DNA of 64,000 nt. Source: Melieria omissa. Taxonomy: Eukaryota; Arthropoda; Insecta; Diptera; Ulidiidae. The notes under the pieces were generated by a model, which saw only the letters and a list, made by a program, of their open reading frames with translations, was not told the origin of the DNA and ran no database searches. The stretch is taken from NCBI GenBank assembly GCA_963971225.1, contig OZ020269.1, positions 4,526,001-4,590,000 on the forward strand, given 5' to 3'. Shown piece by piece: positions 1 through 13,700 of the stretch (position 1 is the stretch's first letter; every line of letters starts with the position of its first letter). The translations under genes and the position numbers were made by a program.

Positions 1-870
1 GGTCTTTCAACTGGTTTTTTGTAGTCAATTGGGCAACTAGTTGTCCAAGTGACTGTCAGCGGATACAGAAGTGGGTGAGTTCGCGTCTAATCGTTCACGT
101 TCTGCGTGCGCGTTCATAGGCGAGAAGAAACATGAAAATACGAAACGAAACGAAAGACGAAACAGAGGTGAAAGATTCAACATTATTCTGTTACGGCTGA
201 TCTTGAGATGCTTTTGTTACAACAACAACGTATAAATGTTTCTTTCTTTCTATTTCTATGACTCGAAGTTCGCTCGATTTGCACGTTTTGTCTTGAATGA
301 TTTCAGTTAGAATTTTGCGTGGTTGCGTGAAGAAACGAATTGCAGCAGCAGTCGAATGGTATGTATTAATAAATTTATGTAATTATGTTTATGTAATTAT
401 TTATTAATTTATTTCTTTTTTTATTAATTGCAGGCGAAGTCAGGATGTTGAACTGCGTCAAACCCCAAACAGTTTCGAAGTGTGTCAACGAGTCGAGGTT
501 CATCTTTGAATGCACCAACAATTTTTTTATTCCCCATGATTTTTTGTTATTATTTTTAAATATTTGTAAAATAAAATAATTATTTTAAAAATGTATTGCT
601 TTATTTTCCACATAAAATTCAACTGGTTAGAGAACTAGCCCCAAATGAACTAGTTCGCAAACTAGTCGCTTTCAACTGGTTTGACAACTGGTTGCTTCGG
701 ACTAACCTTGGACTAGTTGCAAATGGATGCAGACGGGGACAATTGACCCTCGCCTAGGACACCGCCATGTTAAAAGGGTGAGTTTGCTCCAAGGAAACGA
801 GTCGATTCTGAGGTCATATGTGACTGTCAAGCGACTAGTTGAAAAACTAGACTTGGACCAGTCCGATTTC
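1..870. repeat. Cluster of AACTAGTT/AACTGGTT motifs, possible transposon remnant
   Basis: Palindromic ACTAGT-type words recur at about 36, 631, 649, 661, 713 and 835. The 14-base word CTTTCAACTGGTTT occurs near position 5 and again near 670, and GTGACTGTCA near 50 and 820, giving direct repeats about 660-770 bp apart. Between them lies AT-rich DNA with AATAAA-like words near 570. This resembles the subterminal repeat arrays of a DNA transposon or a duplicated element, but the left end is cut by the window edge and no transposase is visible. Confidence 0.3.
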
Positions 871-3800
871 CCACAGGGTACGCACACACACACACACACA
901 GGCCACCACGCACAATACCAACAACAACTAAAAAAACTCAGCAAGGCACAGAACCCTGAGGCGAACGAGCGGAGAGAATGCGTGCAAATAATGTTATACG
1001 TCAACAGGACGGCAAATATTTACATAAAAATGTCAGTGGCACACTGAACGGCGGTCAATATCCTTTGCCTTAATAAAATGTCAACAACAACAGAAAAATC
1101 AAAACCAAAAACAGCAGCAGGGACGGGGGGTTGGAACGAGGAAAGTGGTGGCGGTAGCTGCGAAGCAAAAAACAAGAGCAAAAAAGGAGGAGCGAGCTGG
1201 ACTTTTTTAATTAAATCTGTTTGGATAAGAAGTACGCAATCACACACACAGCAGTTGAAATTATGGACATGTGTGCGAAGTAAAGAACGCATTGAGCGCG
1301 TTTTGTGCCAGAGCCGCAGAGTTTGTTGGTCGCAAATAAAACTGACAGTTGCGCTATTTGCGATTGCAATCAATTTGACTAGTTAACTTCTTGGCGCATG
1401 CAATCGATATGCGTTCGAAGGGAAACTTGGCGATGCCAGCATGAGATAATTTTATCAAAGTAAAAAATGCAGGACGAGGGAAGCAAGGAAGCTAAGTCAG
1501 GAATTGTGGTGGTGAATAAAGACCGAATAAGTTTTGTGATCAACGGCCAACAAACAGGCGAGCAATGTATTCGACAAAAAAGCTTCTTAAGGACAGCTCA
1601 GCGGAGACGGATATAAACATTTTATCAAGGGAACCAAATCTCTGCTGAGTACTTCCAGAATGAGACACCTGAACATGTTTAAGCGTAGTAATTTTGGATA
1701 TATGGTTCTGAAAAGGAATAACCGTAGTGTTCTAAGAATGGGAGATATGTACTCTAATAAATATGAACAAAAAAGTGGAATTTGCAATCAATACTCCGAC
1801 CACTTCAAGACCAGAGTTTGAAATAAAGTGAGAGACATTTAAACTATTAAAAATTTTGTCACACGTGAGTTGAGATCGTTTATTGGCACTTTGAGAGAAA
1901 CGATGATGAGTTGATGAAATGATGATGAGTTGTTAATACTTATCCTGTGTACCCAATTTGCTGTATGTATGGGTGGCTCTAAAATCATCCTTTGCATAAA
2001 TTTTCAAAAACTGAAAAATGCACTCATTCCAAATAATTTTTGTTCTGTTTCATTATGGTTTATTTATTTATTTATTTATTAATTTATTGTTACAGATCCT
2101 TAAGCTACAAGAAAAAAATTAATAAAAGCGAATTTAATTTCCTGTCACGTGATTCTGATGATATTTTCTAATTGGGCCCATTTGACCCAACAACACAGTA
2201 GTTGAGGTATATTTTTGGGCAACGCAGTGCGGTTAATCTGGTTTTGATGCTCAACCCTTTCGACTCCAAAGTTGCCTGAGAGCCACTCCACCTATTTGTC
2301 ATCTTATAGCAAAAGCTACGATTGATTTGCGGGTTTAATTTAAGTAGGCAACAACAAATTAATATTTTTAGAACTGAATTCATTTACAAACATTTTACTG
2401 TTATTCCCAAAATAATTTCCAAGAATTTGCAGCGATATCAGGGAAAGTTTGTGTTCTAATTGAAGTCTAAGAATTGGGCGCGTTTGATCAAAACCCTGTT
2501 TCTTTAATAATGTTTAAATAAAAACAAAAAGTAATAATTTTGTATTTTTCCATAAATATTAAATAATTTTTCTATAGTTAAAAAATATGAATAAAAGAAA
2601 TTTATGTTTAAGCTAAAATTGTTCAATTGTAAACTAACTCTAGAACTCCAACAAAGGTGTGTGGTGACTTTAAATTTCGTGTGCACACTTCTTAGGTAAA
2701 TATTTCATGATTAAATAGCAAAAAGTAATATCGAGACACAGGATTAAATTCGGAGTCGAAAGACTTAAGGATGATAATTTTAAGAATATTTACTGGACCC
2801 CATCTACAAGTTTTTGCGAATTTTTTTTCTTTTTTCTTCTTGGCATATCAGACCTCTTGTTCGCTCCGATGTCAAATGTATAAACAAAAATCTTGGCAAC
2901 GTGTAGACAACACGGCACCGCTCTGTCAAGCCCTCGTGTCGGTCAATAGTTGCAAGCGGCTGGTGGATGCGGTTAAGCCTTAAACATTCTGTCAAAAATC
3001 ACAGTGTGGGCACCGAGTGTGAGCAGCATGTGTGCCTGTGCGAATGTGTGTGTGTGCGAGGTTTTCAATCATTGCGGCTGACAGTGCGCTGCTGAGTGGC
3101 TGCAACAGCTGTGCGCTTTGTCTGAACAGTTTGGTTGGTTCTTGAATTTAGCTCCACAACGCACTGGTCGTCGTGCAAGGAACGCATTTTCATGTCCTTA
3201 TCAGCTTGTTTGACTATCGCCCAACTGCAATTTCGCTTTCGACTGGCACAGCGGCAATGCGGGTGCGGCGGTTTTCGTGGTTCTGTTAATAATTCGATAT
3301 TTTTCAATGACGCAGCGTTTGATGGATTTTGCATATCGAATCGCGTTCAAATCCGAATCCAAATATGTACACACAGATCTGCGCAGCGGGCGAGTGCGAG
3401 GTTCATTACTATGCCGTCAGCTGCTCAATGAGGCTCAATTTCCACTTGGCCAGATGGCGGCCACAACGAGCGCTCGTCAACATCGACGGCCAATGTCGGC
3501 CGAGTCTGAGTGATGAATTGCAGCGGGTAGTTAGAGCAGCGCGCGGCGCAGCAGCAGCAGCGGCACATTTAGCATTTATTGAAATTTTTGGCTATCAAAA
3601 TATGAAAGAAGAAGAAAAAACGACAAAAAATCTAAATTTTTTCGGCGTAAAAAGTTCAGCACGAATACATTTAACCTAAGCACACAAAATGGGCTCGACG
3701 GAAATTTTTGCGACAATTTTTACGAGCGTAACAAATTGCAGGAGCAACGGATGTGTCTGGGTCCCGAGCGTCTTTTCACGCTAACACACATTGCGCCGCA

Positions 3801-6800
3801 AACGAGTAAACATGGGGCGCGACACGGAAATCCACCCCGACACTTTGTGCTTTCTCGAACTCGCTAAAACGCGCCCAATTGCACGTACGGCGACGGCAAT
3901 GGCGGCGGGTACCACGCGGCTACGCATAAATACTACAATCGGCATCATAACTTGAAACCGCAACAAATTGTTAAATTAGTACGCGCATTTATTACACAAC
4001 AACAACAGTGCGAACTCGGCGAATGCTGCAAACGTGCCGTGTCTAGTGGCGCGTCCCGGCCCTGCACCGGCGTCAGCGTCGTTCGTACGCGTAAAGCGCC
4101 GCAGATGAGTTTCAGCTGGAATGTTTGGGTTAATGCTGCTGCTGTTGTTGTTGGTCTTTTTGGGATTATTTCGTGACTGCAAAACAAAGGTGGATGTGCC
4201 CACCACCGGCAGCAGGGTGGTGGGCTGCCGCTGTCGCTGTGCGGTTGCACTGGTGGTGGCAATGTTCGCATCAGCCAAAAAACACTCGCTTACAATGAAA
4301 TCTCGGTGAGGTTACATTAAAACGGGGCACACAAGCCATTCCAAACACACACACACACTCTTTGAAAGTATTTAACGTACTGGGATTTATACGCTTAAAT
4401 TTAATTTCATGTGAGACGAAGCGTGTGATGCACTAATAAGTGGCAGCCTGACGCGCAAATGGACAGACAAATATTCGGATGGACAGACAACATGGCGCAA
4501 GTGTACGAAATTCTCAAGACTGGGGTTCGTCGAGCTTAAAATTTGTGAATTTAAATATACGCACTGATGTAGAGAATAATGTCATGTAGACAATGATGTC
4601 GATAATTTGCTTTCATCTCTGACCACTTGAAAGCCGAAGAGGAACAGGGGCTGGTGCCATTCGTGTCTATGGTATCATTAGTAGTTCTGTTCCTGTGTGT
4701 CCTCTTCCTTTGGTTCTAATTGATTTGAACTTTCTTTCTCGGATATTACATCAATAAGATTTATTCGTTACAGTTCGTTATCATTAGCCACGAAAACATA
4801 AGAAATGCCAGGACACAATACCTTAGTAGAATACACATATATCTACCTTCAAAGCCTTTTCCAAGCTTCTGCTACCCTGATGCGATTTCAAAGTATGGAA
4901 CAATATGTTTTATCAGACGCGGTCTCGAAGACGAAACTCTTAAGTCGAATTCTGACTAATTTTCTATGCACCTTTCTTCCTCTACATTTGACACAACGTT
5001 GCTGTGTTGTCGACAATAGCTGCACCAGCAATGGCAACGTTGGCAAATGACTATAAACCCGAAAGGAAGTCAAAAGTCGCAAAAGACACAAACACATTGC
5101 TGCCAGAAGTGTTGTGTGGCACCGACCGACGGCAGCATATAGCGCCGCGTCTAACGCGCAACACGGCCAACGAAACCGGCACCGGAGTTCACTGAAATGC
5201 CGCGCTCGCCGCCATTGTTATGCGAACGAGTTAATATGAATTTTATTATTTAATGCAACATTGGCGCGCGCACAACATCCGAGCGCGTCGAGATTTTCGT
5301 GGGGCACGCACCACATCGCCCACGGCGCTGCGAACACTGTCATTGTTGGTTTTGTTGTTTAAAAGCAGTGCAACAACAACAACAGTCATTGGGGACGTGC
5401 TATCATTGTGATTTTATCTCCCTGAATGTTAACGTTTATGCGACTGAGAGGGTAAATGTTTGAATAATTAATTTTAAACTTTGGGGCTTCAGCCACCGCA
5501 CCGCCCAGCGTCCGTCGCATTGAAATCCTGAATGCTGCAAAGTAGCTGAAAATATTTGGAGAAACTTTTGGCGCATTAAATTCGACAACTCTTGAGCAGC
5601 AAATGGTTTGATGGCCATTTGTATTGAAGGTGCGGAAAGCACTACAGAGTGAGCTGAGGGGGTCGAGCCTTTCAGTTGGGGGAGGCCGTATTTTAATTGA
5701 TATATATTTTTGAGAAATTATAAAAAACGAACTGCGTTTCAAAAATTCTTTAATGAGAAGCTGAAACTAAAATCGCGTTTGCTTCCTCTCGTGACTGCAA
5801 GAAGACACGAAGAATGATTTAAAAATTTACCGTTTAAAACGAACCTCTTAAAATTCCATAGTCTGCAATAAATCAGCGATTTCTGCGTATTCTATAAAAT
5901 GTTTTGTGAAAGCATCCAAAGCTGAGCTCCCCTTTCTCGGTCTGACACTCGCGTTTTCGTTGCGACTTTGTCTGGGCTGATATAACTCATGCTCGTTGTA
6001 ATCGGCTTAAAACAACTTTTCATTAAAACTTATTCAACCGCATCAAAATAAGTCAAAATCGATGTCATTATGACTGGCTGCGACAAATGGAATATGAAAT
6101 CATTTACTCGTGTACCCATAAATTCGCCGGCCCAAAGGATGTGTGCGTTGCTGGCCAACGTCAGCATGACGTGCAAACAGCGAAAAAAAAATTGAAAGAA
6201 AAACTCAAAGCAACAAGAAGAGCAACACGAAAGCGAAGCGAGGAGTAGTAAAAGAAAAGCGTGTTGGTTGGACAAATGCCAACTTAAGTAGTCTACATGG
6301 GTTTTCCACCTCGAGCTTCATGCTAACCTTCTTGACGCACACCATATCTACATGTCATCTACCCAACGCTGTGCGACACATTTGCCTGGCAGCGCTTAAG
6401 TCTCGAAACTTCACGAAGCGCAATTAATGACGAGCCAAGCTTGAGCAGTCGTTCGTCAATGTGTCGCATTGATAAAAGTTTTTGCCACTTTTTGTCGTTG
6501 ATACTTGCATGACTTGCGCTGATGTTTGCGCAAATTGATTTGCTACATTGATAACAACATTTGCGGTGAGGTGACCCGGCGCTAAACAGCCTTGATGTGG
6601 GTCGCTCGGTGGGTCGCTTGGCACAGCCAACATTATTGACATTATTAATTCTGCGTTAACACAACGACGAGTTGATTAGTGTCGCCACGGACAGTGGCAG
6701 CAGTTGGCATTGACAGCTTGTGCGGTGTCTGCCAATTGTGGCATCTTAAATGAACTTATTAGCCGACAGCAGCTCGTTTCTGTCAAAATAAATACCCTAC

Positions 6801-7373
6801 AGACAGATGGTTGTTGATTTTTGGTAGATGTACTTTGTTTTTCTCAAGCGACCGCCGTTGGTTCTTATGAAAGGATTTCTGACTACGGAGAAATTACTGC
6901 CAACTGCTTTCATTAAATAATCAATTAATCAATCAGGTCGGTGTCGTGTCTTCGATTCGATAAGACTACATATGACACTTTGCTGCTCGGCGACATTAAC
7001 GACCTGCCAAAGATCGACAAATTAAATCGAATCGTTTTTATATCGGGGAGATATAAATCACTACTTTCTTTCTGAAATGACTTTCTCATAAATTAAAAAA
7101 AAATACTGAAATTTTTTCCCAAAAGTTAAAAAACATCTTCTTAATTTTTTTGTTTTAAATTACGGCATTTTAAAATTCTCAAATTTTATTCATCTTCAGC
7201 TTAACAACAAAAACTTATAAAAAACAAAACATATAAAAAATTAATTAAATAAAAAGTGCCATTTTTTACGGGATTTCATTGTGACAGCAGTAAGTGAAGA
7301 CGAGATAGAACGAGCTTACATTTTTTAAGCTTACAAATTTTTACGAAAATACGGTGCTTTGACCATTAAAATA

Positions 7374-7518
7374 TTTGCCAGTGTTCCCAATACATCATTA
7401 TCCAAAAATCTCCCAAAAATCCACTAAGGATCCGAAAAATCCCCTAACATAAAATATAAATCTCTTAAAATTTCTCCTAAACAGTTCTAGGGGGAAATCT
7501 TCTGACCTGGCAACACTG
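7374..7518 (-). mobile_element. Small interspersed repeat (CAGTG-ended MITE), copy 1
   Basis: This stretch of about 145 bp is rich in AAAATC/TCTCC words and ends with GCCAGTGTT and CTGGCAACACTG. Its reverse complement recurs at 14163-14329, sharing for example the stretch around GATCCGAAAAATCCCC and the word AACATAAAATATAAATCTC. CAGTG-type ends are common in hAT-like MITEs, but I see no convincing 8-bp target duplication, so the superfamily stays open. Confidence 0.55.
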
Positions 7519-7719
7519 AGTTGTTTTGACACTTGCAGCCGTTTCATAGCGCACAAGTAGGTCGTTGAAGATGCACACACTTTTCGTTGGTGTCGCCCTG
7601 TCTGGTGCAACATTTAACGGTTTTTTCCCTCCGCATTGCGTTATTTAATATTCTTTTAATTAATTCCGCCTTCTTTGTCGTTACTCATAATTTTTTCGCT
7701 TTGTGTCTTCCCCGCACAG

Positions 7720-10700
7720 GTTCGCCCGAGATGGCGTTCATTCACGCGCTCGCCGCCGCAACGGTGACCAGCTTCATTGCACGCGCCTGCCGCGACGGCC
7801 AATTGGCCTCGTGCGGCTGCTCGCGTGGCTCGCGGCCCAAGCAGCTGCACGACGACTGGACGTGGGGCGGATGCGGCGACAATTTGGAGTTCGCCTACAA
7901 GTAAGTAGCGCCTTCGATGAAGCTATTCTAAAGTCTGCTAACAAGTGGAGTTGCAAACAAAGACTCAGCCTGAAACTTTTTTTGATGAACCCGCAATGTA
8001 TGAACGCCAATTCACCGTGTGCACTCAAATTTTGCAATTTATTTATCTGGCCGGCAGCGCCGCCACCGCCGCCACCGCTGTGGGTATGCAAAATTGCCCA
8101 TAAATGCGGCGGCCGGTAATAATTTATTGTTTTTGCCGGGTTCACATATTCTCTGCAACGAGAAGCATCGAAAAACAACTGCCAAATGCTTGTCAGCTTG
8201 CCAGGGGGAGGGAGCACATTGACGCTCGTCCGCTTTTCTGTCGGGGTGAATAAATTATCATGGCTCGCTCGCTCGCTCTATTTTTTCGCTTGGCTCACAT
8301 TTGCGTACGCGTCGGTTCGGGTTTGATTTCAATGCTCTGGCGCGCGAGGACGGATTGCGGCCAAAGTCTGGCAGCGGGGCCGGTCATAATAACACTTATT
8401 TGTAATGTCAGCCCGGCCGCCAAATTGCATCCATCATATGTGGTGGTGCATCGCTCGCTCGGTCGGTTGGTTGGTGTGGTTTTGTTTTGTTTTTTATTGT
8501 TGGCTGCTGGTGTTTTTGGTTGTGTTTCGGTTTGATTTATGTCGTTTGAGTATTTTGAGATTGCGCGAGTTGTGGCGCGGCGGCTCGTAATTCAAATAGC
8601 AGCCACTTTATTGTAGTTAAACGGCGTTATTTGCCGACTAATGATACGCAATTTGGCCTTTGATGCGTTTCACCTGAACGATTGCCTGGAAAATCCTTTT
8701 CGGTCTGAATTTTTCTAATACCTGATTTAACCCTCTAGTTCCCAAGTTTTTAGAAGGCGTGATAGAGGGTGCAGAAAGTAGCAGGACTACAGGCGTGCTT
8801 GGGAAACAAAGCCAAACAAATCCCATATGAACATTTCGCACACGCACAACAAAAGTGACACAACTCAAAATTTTTGGTTTTTCAGGAAACGCAAAAAACT
8901 GTTTTTGAGCTAAATAAACATTTTTTGTAAATAACGTATAGACCGTTCAGTAGAAAATCCTTACAGATTATGCTTTCTGATAAGTTGCAAGAATTTTTTT
9001 TTTAATTTTACACTAGAAAATCCAAAATTTTGAGTTGTGACTGTTTTGATGATATTTTAATTCAATAATTACCGAATTATTTCAAGTTATGCCACTTTTT
9101 CTGTATTTAATAATTATAAATGACAGTTAAAAAGTTGAAAGAAAAATTTTGAAAATTCATAATTAATTTCAATAATTAAAAATATATACAAAAATTTTCA
9201 GAATTTTGCTTAAAATTAACTTTAACAAAAATTTATTTCGTCAAAAGTGACACAATTTGAGTTAGGACACTTTTGTATGAGCTGCAGCGATCAAATAGCA
9301 TCAAACTTCTAACATGAAGAGAGACCTAACTGTATTTTTGCAACAGTTAACAACAACAAAATATACTGAGCTTTTGCTGATTGGTAGATTTATGCATTGT
9401 ATTTTCAGTATTAACACATAAACCCGAGCATGAAAAATTTTAAGTTGTGTCACTTTTGTAGTGCGTGTGCGATTTTTTTTGTGATTAATTTAAATGTTTA
9501 ATTTTTTTTTTAATATATGTAAACATAAATAACGGGTAGCAGTTTCAGTTCATACACGTAAGAGACCATAAATAAAAGGCGAGGGGTAATGTGTCGTGGG
9601 GTAGTTTATACACTGCTTTTGGGGGGTTTATAAACTAGGAAAACTAAAAAAATCAGTATGGGTACCCATATTTATATGGCGGTTCTTATTTTTTTTAATG
9701 CCTTGTTATCTTTTCACACAAATGTAGGCAAATATACTCCATGAAATAAAGGACTAGGGGAGACTAGTTCTCTCATCTACCTCCGCGGACTACGCCTAAG
9801 TATACATTTTTGCAGTAACATGATCTGTTTTATATTGTGGTATCAATATTTCGGTTCAAATCGATAATCGATTCGCTTAAATAGCAAAAAAACATCTTCA
9901 AGGACCGTAATTATTTAGGCTTTTTATTCCAAGCAGGCCTCCAGGCACTCTAGGGTTTGGGTTAGGTAGGAGGAGTGCAACAACTTTTTTTCATAATTTT
10001 CTTTTATTTTCTCAAAGAATACATTAACAGCTACTCACCAATAATTTTTTTAGTTTTATTAAGGCTCTCAATTTATTTTAAAAATTTTCATTTATTTTCA
10101 ATTTTAAAAATAATTATTTGCTTACTTTCTCACGAAACTTCAACTTTGTCTTACAATTACTGCCGTTGTGCATGTGGCAGCGTTATCTGACTACATTTAT
10201 TTTATAAAATGGAAATTTCCCTTTCCATACGTGTAAAATCAGCTAAAAAATCATAAGATGTAATTTACAGAATTATTTTAAGCTTAGGATGTCTACAGGC
10301 CTTCTTGGGAACTAGAGGGTTAATGGGCAAATGAACAAAAATTGCAAATTTCAATGGCTCATTAGTTTCAGTTTTAGAGGGTTGAAATGGATCCGAAGCT
10401 GCAGCTGTACTGAAACATGATCGCTTGTCTACTTCATTTTTAATATTGTTGCACACTAAAAAGGTGTTCCTCGCTCGCAACTCTTCTCACTGTGGCACCG
10501 CGTCTACAGGCTTCAACGAATTTTTCGCATTTTTATTTAAAGTATTTAAAGTGCTGAGCTTTAAACAATTTTTTGTCTGAAACATATTTGTAAAGAGCAG
10601 ATTTTTGCTGTCGGTCGGTTTGCAAAGCGGGCTTTCATTATCGATTGAAACCATCTGTTGTGCTCGCAATAAGTGTGCAGCGTCCCTGGCGCCCTCGGCC

Positions 10701-13700
10701 AGACTGCATGGCTGGGATATGCGAATATGTGAGTTTCATGTTCACCACAACTTTTCTGTTATCCGCTTCCACCGGGAGCAAAACAACCCCATTTTGCGGA
10801 ATGCGCTCGACACAAACCCCAAGTTCACCAACTCCGCATCGGCTCCTACTGCTGCTGCTGCTGCTGCGAGATTGCAGACGCACGCCGAGCTCCAGCAGCC
10901 AAGCAGCACAAATGCCACCGTCAACGCCCACTCGTGAAAGCACAAGTGGACTCGGCGTTGGGGCCACGGTGAATGCGGCCGGAAAAGTGCCGGTCCTTCT
11001 GCCTGCTGTCGCTGAACGCCTGCTATGACGAAAATGTAAAAACGAAAGTTTAGATAGTAAAAAATTATTGACCATATAAATGTGCACATAGCGCACAATT
11101 TGCCGAGATCTAAATGTGTATTTAGAAAACAAGTGGCAAATTGTGTGTGTCTGGTTGTCGGTGTGCGTTGAGAAAAGGACTTTTCGTAAAAGTAACTGTG
11201 GAGCTGTGGTCAGAAATTAATGTTGCCAACTGCCAGTTTTAACATACAAAGTTAGTGGATAACTTTTATATAAAATTCTTCCTTTTCGAAAAATTTTTAG
11301 ATTATAATTTTATTCAAAAGTTGTCCCATTGCTATTAAAATCCACTTGCGGCCATTTCGTTATGTCAGTTGTGTTATTAGTTGAACATTTTTATACATCT
11401 AATTATTATGAAAAATCTTGCAAATTTAATGGCTAAATCTTGTTTATAAACTTTTGCAAATATGGCATCTCTGACCAAAGTATATTGGCTTGAACACCCT
11501 ACACTAAAAAGCAGCTGCACTATACTTTCTATTCAATTTTAAGTATGAATTGTATGCAAATGTTTCATTTAATTGCTTATTTTTGATAGAAGAGTGAAAT
11601 CTTATGGTAAAACCGTTATTCGAAGTTGTAACCATTGCATACCAACACTTTTTACCGGCGCTATAAATTGGTTCTGAACCGAACCATTCCGGTTTTTGAC
11701 CCCTTGAACTAAACCAAAATTCGAACCATCATATTTTGAAAAGCACTTTGCTTCAAACTGGCTCAAAACAATTCAATAAAATTGTTTTTAATATATTGAA
11801 ATAAATACAAATACATCAAACATGTTAGGAGTAAAAAAATGCTCAGAGTTTTTATTAGCGAAGCTTTTGTTTTTTACTAACAATTCTTAACAAAATTGGG
11901 ATTGGAAACATGCGAGTAGGGTGAAAAGGGTTCGATCAACGCCAACCCGTGCATACGTTTTTTCTTCAGCATTTCAACCAATGACCCAAACAAAATAGCC
12001 AACTCACATTTTCACACTCACACATGGGCGGACACTACGTCTGTACTAACTAAGCCGCAAAACGAAAAGTCGCTTCCGTTGTTTGCCCACTGGTCGTTGC
12101 TGACCGCCGGCTACACTAATTTGAGAACACGGATAAAAATCAACGAATTTTATCGCGTCTTCCGCTAAAACCGGAAATAAAAAGTAAACGTTTCCGCGGC
12201 AACAAGCAAATTTTCGCCGAAATGTTTAATTTCCACAAAATGAGTGCAGAAATTAAATAACCGGATGCTGCCACACTCGCCGCCAGTGCAGCGGTTGTGT
12301 GCTTTTTTCTAATACACGGCGCGTGCCATGTTCTTTTCGAATGGGCGCACAGCGCCACACAGCAGGCGGCAGCAATGTGGAGCACGCCGGCGAAACGGAA
12401 AATATTAGAAAATGGCTACGGCACGTTCCACGGGCAGCCCGGAGCAGCACAAAAGACAGGCAGGATGTGAAAAGAAAAACCAAGTCGGTGAAAGTTGGTG
12501 GGGGCCTGTGGGGGGTTGTTGCTTGTTTGGGGAGTTTTGTGTGCCGGAAAAATGCTGTGCTCCTGGTGAATGTGATACGCAAGTGTATCGAATTTTGGTT
12601 TTTTACAAACGCGCTGTGCTGTGCTTGCGTGTGTGTGTAATTTGAAGCAGTAGCAACGAAAGGGAGGAGCTACGACAGACGCACCTGGAAAATGTCGTCG
12701 AAGCTCTTCTCGAAGTTAGACTGAATGCACGTGGAGTTGTCTACTTGACATAATTACCAACATTATCTACATTGCGGTGTAAGGTTACGCGGCACCTGTT
12801 CCGCCCCAACGTCAGCTCCGCACGCCGTCACTCATTCACAGTCTGCTTCAAGTGGCATTCGTCTTTGGGCTAAGCCACACTTTCGTACTTAAGTATTGCA
12901 AATTGTTTGCATCCAGCACCGCAACGCACCCTTCCACATGCCCAAATAGACGCGGACAAACAGACAGACAAACACTCACCCATTGAGCGGCGCACAAAGG
13001 CACTTTGTGAGTGCCATTGCCAATTGCCACCACACCTTAATTTGCTTTAATTTATTGGGATTACAGCGAAGTTATTGCCGTAATTACCTGCAATTCGCAC
13101 ATGCCCCGAGGAGACAAACGGCCAGCGCCCACCCACCACCAGCCGACCACTCGTCGACAGCAGCGCTGCGGATTACAGCAAAAGTCATGTCAGAACCGTT
13201 TAAATAACGCAATTTTTCTTTGTTGCCCCTTTGGCTTCCACGCCATTCCCCCGTCTCCCGGTGCCGCTGAATTGTTCTGAGGGTGCGTGGCCACGATTTG
13301 TGCGGTTATAAAACGCACACAAACGCGGTTATTTTTATTAGGGTCCCACAGCCTCGGCGAAGGCGGCTTACGGCTGTCGAACGCAAGTTGTGGACTGAGT
13401 CAATTGTGGTTTGTTGCGGGTATTGATTAAAGTGCGAGTGCGCAGTTGTTTGTCAATGAAATCTATTCCATCACGCGCCCAACAAATCAAATACTGATGG
13501 CTGCAAAGCGGCCAAGTGCGGGCAAGTGTGTCTTTTGTGGAGCGTTGCGGGTGTATTGCGACAAGCTGAGGTTATTGTCTCCGGTCAATCGGAGGGATTT
13601 GAGTGGTGGCATTGTTACTCGGACAGAGCTGGGACAAGGGAACGAAAATGTATGAAAATTAATTTTGCGTCTTTTCTTTTAATTTTATTTTATCACTGTA

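Larger units (their letters stand above)
1..7719. other. Non-coding DNA upstream of the first visible Wnt5 exon (probable Wnt5 intron)
   Basis: The exon at 7720 opens in the middle of a codon inside the conserved Wnt core, so coding exons must lie upstream. None of the reading frames in 1-7719 shows Wnt N-terminal features such as the RWNC region, so these exons should lie before the window and this stretch is most simply an intron. It contains the ACTAGTT motif cluster at 1-870, a CA microsatellite near 883-900, GC-richer patches around 3100-4300 and 5100-5340, and AT-rich DNA at 7060-7260. I see no supported gene in it. Confidence 0.6.

Noticed and set aside
10638..11132. 164-codon minus-strand frame (and an overlapping plus-strand frame) in the Wnt5 intron
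   Set aside because: It is a GC-rich, GCT/AGC-repeat region open on both strands, with no domain, start context or splice support.
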